Assembly (NCBI GenBank): GCA_964544145.1
Contig: CAZJAT010000021.1
Location: forward strand, 1-30,035
DNA from: CAZJAT01 sp964544145
GTDB taxonomy: Bacteria; Hydrothermota; 32-111
Length of the DNA stretch: 30,035 nt
Direction of reading: 5' to 3'
Part shown: in pieces, positions 25,128-30,035 of the stretch
Position numbering within the stretch: the first letter of the stretch is position 1
Layout: every line of letters begins with the position of its first letter
The notes under the pieces: generated by a model
Seen by the model: only the letters and a program-made list of their open reading frames with translations
Told to the model about the DNA's origin: nothing
Database searches by the model: none
Translations under genes and position numbers: made by a program

Positions 25128-26002
25128 TGAATAAATCATTTTATCCATACAATCTGATTAACAAACCGGGGACATTTCCCCTGTTTGCTACTGACTGGAA
25201 TGGATTTTCAAAATTTACCGATGCTTCTGTTGAACTGAATAATTATTATGACATTATATTCTCAATGGATAAATTGATATCAATATATATCAATGCATAT
25301 AAACCTGCCGGTAATTCATATGGCATTCATGCTGTTGACGGAAATAACATTTATATGGGAAAAGACATTAACATTATAGGTCGCACAATAATAAATGATA
25401 CTCTCGGGCCGGTTATTTTATCTGATAAATGTAAATTAAATGGTTTTAATTTGATAGAGGGTCCTGCATATATTGGGGAATCAACACTTCTCGATAATGC
25501 CACTATACGGGGACCTTTCATTTGCGGTAAAGTATGTAAACTCTCAGGAGAAATTGAAGAATCTTTTTTAATGAATTATGTTAATAAGCATCATTACGGT
25601 TTTATTGGACACTCTATAATTGAGAATTGGGTGAATCTCGGTGCCGGAACAACAAATTCTGACTTGAAAAACAATTATTCAAGTATCCGAATGTTTGATG
25701 GTGAGAAATTCTCTGATACCAAACATGTAAAATTAGGATGTATTATTGGAGAACACTCCAAAACAGCTATCGGCACAATGATAAATACCGGTACTGTAAT
25801 AGGTCCATTCAGCAATGTATTCGGCAATATGCTGAGGGTCAAACATTTGAAACCTTTTTCCTGGGGTACTGAAAATCATTTTGTGCAGTTAAATAAACTT
25901 ATTGATCTGATATATATAGTAATGGAGAGGCGCGGGGAAAACCCTGAAGCAGAATATATAGAAAAAATAAAGAAATTATATGAAAATACTATTTCAGAAT
26001 GA
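25127..26002 (+). CDS. Left-handed beta-helix protein resembling the C-terminal part of GlmU-like sugar nucleotidyltransferases
   Basis: A 291-residue protein. Residues about 70-235 are hexapeptide repeats of a left-handed beta-helix (VILSDKCKLNGFNLIEGPAYIG, STLLDNATIRGPF), with LGAGTTNSDLKNNYSSI (171-187), the segment conserved in GlmU-like acetyltransferase domains. The first 60 residues (KSFYPYNLI, then FTDASVEL) resemble the linker of Bacteroidota-type putative sugar nucleotidyltransferases, which normally have about 100 more residues with a G-x-G-T-R-like pyrophosphorylase core in front; that core is absent. So it is likely an acyl/sugar-modifying or degenerate version. Its ATG shares one base with the stop of the glycosyltransferase gene, and its 3' end overlaps the convergent peptidase gene by 14 bases. 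Confidence 0.8.
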   Translation: MNKSFYPYNLINKPGTFPLFATDWNGFSKFTDASVELNNYYDIIFSMDKLISIYINAYKPAGNSYGIHAVDGNNIYMGKDINIIGRTIINDTLGPVILSDKCKLNGFNLIEGPAYIGESTLLDNATIRGPFICGKVCKLSGEIEESFLMNYVNKHHYGFIGHSIIENWVNLGAGTTNSDLKNNYSSIRMFDGEKFSDTKHVKLGCIIGEHSKTAIGTMINTGTVIGPFSNVFGNMLRVKHLKPFSWGTENHFVQLNKLIDLIYIVMERRGENPEAEYIEKIKKLYENTISE

Positions 26003-28133
26003 GTATTCCTTTTCTTGTATAATCTTCATTTTGAATATTAATATAGTATCTGCCTGAATTCAAATGATTGAGGTCTATAGTAATATCATTGTTCGCTGAA
26101 ACAGAATAGACCTTTTCACCCAGAATATTATAAAGTCTTATTTCCACACTTTTTTCTGCAGCAGTAATAAAATTAATATCTATGCGTCTTAAAAGCGGAT
26201 TGAATTCAATGCTTGAAATAATCCTGCTTGAATCAATATCCCTTCCTGCAAAATTAAAAGCATCTATCTGCAGAAAGTCTGATTCCTGAGTATATCCCCA
26301 TAATAATGAGTAAGGAAGTATTGAGTAATATTCTTCTGTAAACTGGTCCGGATATATAAGCAGATGCGACTGAACAATTGAGTCAGCATATAAAGAATCA
26401 TGCTCATATCTGCAAATGGGATAGATGTCATCAATATATATACCCTCAAAGAGCGTATTGGCATCATATACAGCCCTTAATCTCACATAAATCTGCTCTC
26501 CCTCATATGCAGCAAGAGGATATGATTTCCTTAACCAGTCACCCGAAGTGCCGTTGAATGAAGCATCCATTGTATCAGCTGATATCCATTGATAACCATC
26601 CCTGCTGATTTCAATAAAAGCCATGTCATAATTATTTTCAATGCTGTACCAAACATTGAAAATCAGGCTGTCATTAGGCTGTACAAGATATTTATTTGCA
26701 TAGGACATTGATACTCCTGAAGCATTTTTTGTAGAATCCTTGAATGAGAATGAATCTGTGTGCCCCCAATTGGAGCATATATAGAATCCATTGATATTAT
26801 ATAATTTGTCATCATTCACCGTATCTGCAGAAATTTCAGGATTAATCATTCTGTAAACCCTGTAATACTGGGCTTCGCTGGAATTGATACCCGTCCATGT
26901 CAGTGTATCTCCCAATAATGATAATTCCGGCATAAGTGCAATCTCATTTACATTGTTATGTGCATAATTTACCAGATTCAATCCCCTGTATATGCCTTTA
27001 TATACATTTCTGTATAATGTATCCAGATATTCGGGTGATGATGAGTTAAAGGAATTGTCTATTTCATAGGTAAATGGGAAGACCGTATTACCCTTCACAA
27101 ATTTTGAATATCCATATATCCAGTCATCGCTGTCTCCTGTTGAGGGATACAGTGATACAGACTGCACTGCATCATATGTTACTGATGAACTGTTTTTCTT
27201 ATAAATCTGATTAGCCATTTCTGTTCCTATATATGCCATTGCCTGACTATCGGGTGCAGCCTCATATATAGATCCCCATGGCCACATAATTTCCTGTCCA
27301 TATGAGTGCAGAGATATAGATATATCAAAATTATATAATTTAATTAACTGCTGAACACTTCGGGTTTCAACTTCACTTGCTTCATAGGGACCGCAATAGA
27401 GGTCATTAGTCGGATAATGAGAACATGCACCATTGCCCGGGTAACCCCAATCACTTGCCATGTAGGTATTAATACCTCCGGGATAATTCCTGTTAAGATC
27501 AACTCCGTAATTTCCATTTCTGTATGCCCTGTTTTTCCGCCATGATGCATTACCCAAATCTCTTGAATAATAATACCCATCCGGATTAACAACAGGATAT
27601 ACCACAATAAAAACTGAGTCCATCAATGCGGTTGCTGTTGAGTCATAACCATATTGAGATAGCAATGAATCAGCAAAAAAAAGTGCTGTTGATACTGTCT
27701 GCCACTCACGGGCATGATGCATTGCCATTACAAGCATGCCTTTCCTATCATCCTGCTCATCAGGGTTAATTCCATTTATTTTTAAGATAATCAATGGGTA
27801 ATTATATGTTGCAGTATAATCCAAGGTATCAATATCTGTAATGAGCGGATACAATGCGTGAAGTGAATCCATCCATTCATATGCCTCATTCAATGTTAAA
27901 AAATCCGCCTTATTCATATGAATATTAATTTTTTCATAAGGAACTGTAATTTTCCCAATATCCTCATCATCAATGTTTATATCCAGAAATCCCACTTCAG
28001 GTCTTCCCATAATATCGGGGGTTTTGATATTATAAACTAATTCTTCAAGATTAGATTCTTCAATTCTAATTATATTATCAGCGAACATACTAAATGATAT
28101 AATTAATATAAATAAAATTATAATATATTTCAT
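25989..28133 (-). CDS. Secreted M14 zinc carboxypeptidase with T9SS sorting domain
   Basis: A 714-residue exported peptidase (signal peptide MKYIIILFILIISFSMFAD). The M14 domain (about 75-395) shows MHHAREW (His140 and Glu143, zinc), VNPDGYYY, GVDLNRNYPG (substrate binding), SLHSYGQ (His276, zinc) and FTYEID (Glu357, catalytic). Then come a fibronectin-like segment (about 400-440), a MAM/immune-inhibitor-like beta domain (about 455-590) and a C-terminal T9SS domain (last 75 residues: VEIRLYNILGEKVYSV, LNSGRYYINI). It would remove C-terminal residues from peptides outside the cell. AAGGAG lies upstream of the ATG. Confidence 0.93.
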   Translation of the reverse strand: MKYIIILFILIISFSMFADNIIRIEESNLEELVYNIKTPDIMGRPEVGFLDINIDDEDIGKITVPYEKINIHMNKADFLTLNEAYEWMDSLHALYPLITDIDTLDYTATYNYPLIILKINGINPDEQDDRKGMLVMAMHHAREWQTVSTALFFADSLLSQYGYDSTATALMDSVFIVVYPVVNPDGYYYSRDLGNASWRKNRAYRNGNYGVDLNRNYPGGINTYMASDWGYPGNGACSHYPTNDLYCGPYEASEVETRSVQQLIKLYNFDISISLHSYGQEIMWPWGSIYEAAPDSQAMAYIGTEMANQIYKKNSSSVTYDAVQSVSLYPSTGDSDDWIYGYSKFVKGNTVFPFTYEIDNSFNSSSPEYLDTLYRNVYKGIYRGLNLVNYAHNNVNEIALMPELSLLGDTLTWTGINSSEAQYYRVYRMINPEISADTVNDDKLYNINGFYICSNWGHTDSFSFKDSTKNASGVSMSYANKYLVQPNDSLIFNVWYSIENNYDMAFIEISRDGYQWISADTMDASFNGTSGDWLRKSYPLAAYEGEQIYVRLRAVYDANTLFEGIYIDDIYPICRYEHDSLYADSIVQSHLLIYPDQFTEEYYSILPYSLLWGYTQESDFLQIDAFNFAGRDIDSSRIISSIEFNPLLRRIDINFITAAEKSVEIRLYNILGEKVYSVSANNDITIDLNHLNSGRYYINIQNEDYTRKGILILK

Positions 28134-28153
28134 AATTCTCCTTATTAATATAG

Positions 28154-28181
28154 ATGTTAATCCAAATACACTTTACGTCAA
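28154..28181 (-). promoter_or_regulatory. Predicted promoter of the M14 carboxypeptidase gene
   Basis: Minus-strand TTGACG (28176-28181), 16-base spacer, TAACAT (28154-28159), then a leader with AAGGAG before the ATG. It lies in the 116-base gap after adenine deaminase, where I see no terminator hairpin. Confidence 0.5.
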
Positions 28182-28249
28182 GGTTTTTTATAATAAATGA
28201 ATAATTTTCTATATCTTAAAGGATTATTAACATACCAATGAATTTTAAC

Positions 28250-29899
28250 TTATAATCTTACAGGTTTTTTTGCATCAGGTACTATATAATAAAGTCCTTT
28301 ATCTGTGATTCTCATATATGGTATTACTGACAATGAAAGGAATGATATCTGCGTCAGAGGATTTTTCATTTTCACCCCATTTTCTTTCAGTGCAGATTCC
28401 ATTGCCTTAAACCCGGAATATAGATGTTTGGGCGTATATGATGACATTACACCATATATATCAAAAGGGATAATCATATGTTTCTTTCCTTTTACATATG
28501 CAATCCCGCCTCCGTATCCGGCAATTTCGTTTACTGCATCAGCCATATCAGAAGAATTTGTTCCTATTACTAAAATATTGTGTGCATCATGATTATAACT
28601 TGAAGCAATGGCTCCCTCTCTCAATCCAAAACCCTTTAATAATCCGCATTCATACGCACTTTCCCCGGAATACCGTTCAATTGATGCTATTAGCAGCAAA
28701 TCTCTTTTTATATCTGCTTCTGCCATATATTTATCAATATTCATATCAATCCTATCTGTAATAAGAGACCCTGAATTAATGTGAATAACAGGAAAACTGC
28801 CATTTGATTTAACAAAAAAAGCATCTTTTTTAAATCTGCGTATATGGGTATTATTTACCTTTCTTATCATTGAATACTTCTTGCATGGCCGAATTTTATC
28901 ACCTTTTAAGACAATTCTGCCCTCCTGAATAACCATTGAAACATTGAATGATTTGATATCATCCAATACTGTTATATCAGCTCTCTTTCCCGGTGTTATT
29001 ATCCCCCTATCATTGAGACGGAAATATGATGCAGGATTTACAGATACTCCTCTAATGAGAGAAACAGCATCTATGCTTCTGTTTTTAAGTTTTGCTTTTC
29101 TAAGTGTTTCGCTGAGATAATTATTATTCAACATATCCACAATAGAAACATCATCTGAAACAAGCATGAATCTTCTGTCATTCCTTTTGTTGATTATTTT
29201 TATCAATTCAAGATTGTCTGCTGCAGACCCTCGTCTAATCATTACATACATACCTTTCCTTATCTTCTCTTCTGCTTCACTGACACTATATGCTTCATGA
29301 TCTGAATATATGCCTCTTGAAATATATTGATCCAGTTCCCTTCCTCTTAAGCCGGGACAATGTCCGTCAATAACACCATTCTTAAAAAGGTCTATTTTCC
29401 TTATTATATCTCTATCACCATTTATTGCTCCAAGATAATTCATCATTTCAGCAAGACCAATAACCTTATCAGATTTCATCAGATATTTCATATCATTTAT
29501 TGATATAATATTCCCGCTTGTTTCATATTCCGTTGCAGGGACACATGAGGGTATCATGAATAGATAATCAATGGGCAGCAGTGATGCTGATTTAATTATT
29601 GCTTTTATCCCCTCAATCCCTCCTGCATTTGCAATTTCATGAGGATCATTTATAACTGTTGTTACTCCATTTTTCAAAAAATATCTATATGAGAATTTTG
29701 GTAAAATATGTGTTGATTCCAAATGTATATGACCTTCAATAAATCCGGGAGCTATATATCTTCCTTTGATATCAATTATCCTGTCACCCTTCTGCATTTC
29801 ATATCCGGATATCAGGCCGTGTTCAATGCGCAATCCCGAATCATATATTTCGCCGCTGATTACATTGATTAATTTCCCATTCTTCAAAAATAAACCCAT
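28250..29899 (-). CDS. ade: Adenine deaminase
   Basis: Deaminates adenine to hypoxanthine for purine salvage. The 549-residue amidohydrolase starts with LFLKNGKLINVISGEIYD, has PGFIEGHIHLEST with metal ligands His57 and His59, NDPHEIAN, GLAEMMNYLGA (metal bridging region), IDGHCPGLRG and SDHEAYS, and ends with the adenine deaminase C-terminal domain (GLREGAIASSYNHDAHNILVIG and AYGGGIA-like segment). Length is near the usual 570-600. No ribosome binding site is seen before the ATG, and the -10 of a good promoter lies only six bases before it, so the mRNA may be leaderless, as for cytidine deaminase in this window. Confidence 0.95.
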   Translation of the reverse strand: MGLFLKNGKLINVISGEIYDSGLRIEHGLISGYEMQKGDRIIDIKGRYIAPGFIEGHIHLESTHILPKFSYRYFLKNGVTTVINDPHEIANAGGIEGIKAIIKSASLLPIDYLFMIPSCVPATEYETSGNIISINDMKYLMKSDKVIGLAEMMNYLGAINGDRDIIRKIDLFKNGVIDGHCPGLRGRELDQYISRGIYSDHEAYSVSEAEEKIRKGMYVMIRRGSAADNLELIKIINKRNDRRFMLVSDDVSIVDMLNNNYLSETLRKAKLKNRSIDAVSLIRGVSVNPASYFRLNDRGIITPGKRADITVLDDIKSFNVSMVIQEGRIVLKGDKIRPCKKYSMIRKVNNTHIRRFKKDAFFVKSNGSFPVIHINSGSLITDRIDMNIDKYMAEADIKRDLLLIASIERYSGESAYECGLLKGFGLREGAIASSYNHDAHNILVIGTNSSDMADAVNEIAGYGGGIAYVKGKKHMIIPFDIYGVMSSYTPKHLYSGFKAMESALKENGVKMKNPLTQISFLSLSVIPYMRITDKGLYYIVPDAKKPVRL

Positions 29900-29905
29900 A
29901 TCTAT

Positions 29906-29933
29906 ATTTTATTCATTAAGATTAATTTATCAA
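29906..29933 (-). promoter_or_regulatory. Predicted promoter of adenine deaminase
   Basis: Minus-strand TTGATA (29928-29933), 16-base spacer, TAAAAT (29906-29911). Only six bases separate the -10 from the ATG at 29899, so the transcript would start on the start codon. Confidence 0.55.
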
Positions 29934-29977
29934 TACTTATAGGGCTCGGTATTTAAATATGTATATGGACGTGCATA

Positions 29978-30010
29978 TAAAATCCGTCCCCGGTAAGATG
30001 CCGGGGACGG
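29978..30010 (-). terminator. Rho-independent terminator of a gene to the right of the window
   Basis: CCGTCCCCGG (29984-29993), loop TAAGATG, CCGGGGACGG (30001-30010): a perfect ten-pair stem. In the minus direction it is followed by ATTTTAT, so it most likely ends transcription coming from the right edge and separates it from adenine deaminase. Confidence 0.85.
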
Positions 30011-30018
30011 TATATGTG

Positions 30019-30035
30019 TTATTCTACTATCAGGA
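30019..30035 (-). CDS. Possible C-terminal end of a minus-strand gene (partial)
   Basis: The last bases can be read on the minus strand as codons for L-I-V-E followed by TAA, ending eight bases before the terminator stem. The position fits the end of a gene lying outside the window, but so few codons cannot confirm it or its frame. Confidence 0.3.

Overview
The window looks like chromosome of an AT-rich, Gram-negative, anaerobic bacterium of the FCB superphylum (Bacteroidota-like; Cloacimonadota or a WOR-3/Stahlbacteria-type lineage are my best guesses, placed by gene content only). Evidence: an oxygen-sensitive class III ribonucleotide reductase, two proteins with type IX secretion (T9SS) C-terminal sorting domains, several lipoproteins, a TonB-dependent receptor and a D-Ala-D-Ala ligase. 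There are no rRNA, tRNA, CRISPR, prophage or IS features that I can see.

Layout. (1) 1-448 is gene-free and holds two copies of a composite low-complexity repeat. (2) 449-3462, minus strand: class III RNR operon nrdD / detached glycyl-radical tail / nrdG. Its promoter carries two NrdR-box-like palindromes 31 bp apart. The 54-residue tail gene (1176-1340) carries the RVVGY motif missing from the 706-residue NrdD, so the enzyme is split. (3) 3597-6707, minus strand: a cobalamin-riboswitch-controlled pair, a TonB-dependent receptor and a beta-propeller lipoprotein, matching the BtuB-BtuG vitamin B12 uptake arrangement of Bacteroidota. (4) 6758-22027, minus strand: a run of twelve tightly packed genes, most with ATGA-type overlaps: cytidine deaminase, lipoprotein, Trm112-like zinc protein, C25 (gingipain/PorU-like) peptidase, transglutaminase-like protein, deoC, pyrimidine-nucleoside phosphorylase, SpoIVB-type S55 peptidase, beta-rich secreted protein, glycerate kinase, ddl and ffh. 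(5) 22100-22696, minus strand: a monocistronic acidic lipoprotein with its own promoter and a strong terminator. (6) 22703-26002, plus strand: M28 peptidase, GT4 glycosyltransferase and left-handed beta-helix protein. (7) 25989-29933, minus strand: secreted M14 carboxypeptidase with a T9SS tail, and adenine deaminase. A terminator and possibly the last codons of another minus-strand gene lie at the right edge.

How it fits together. The genes suggest a scavenger: secreted peptidases release peptides, while cytidine deaminase, nucleoside phosphorylase, deoxyribose-phosphate aldolase and adenine deaminase process nucleosides and bases, and the B12 system captures cobalamin. Deoxynucleotides are made by the anaerobic RNR, probably under NrdR control. 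The most unusual points are the split glycyl-radical RNR, the compact riboswitch/BtuB/BtuG-like module, two salvage genes (cytidine and adenine deaminase) that appear to be transcribed without a leader, and the composite repeat at the left edge. All family assignments come from reading motifs by eye; no database search was run.
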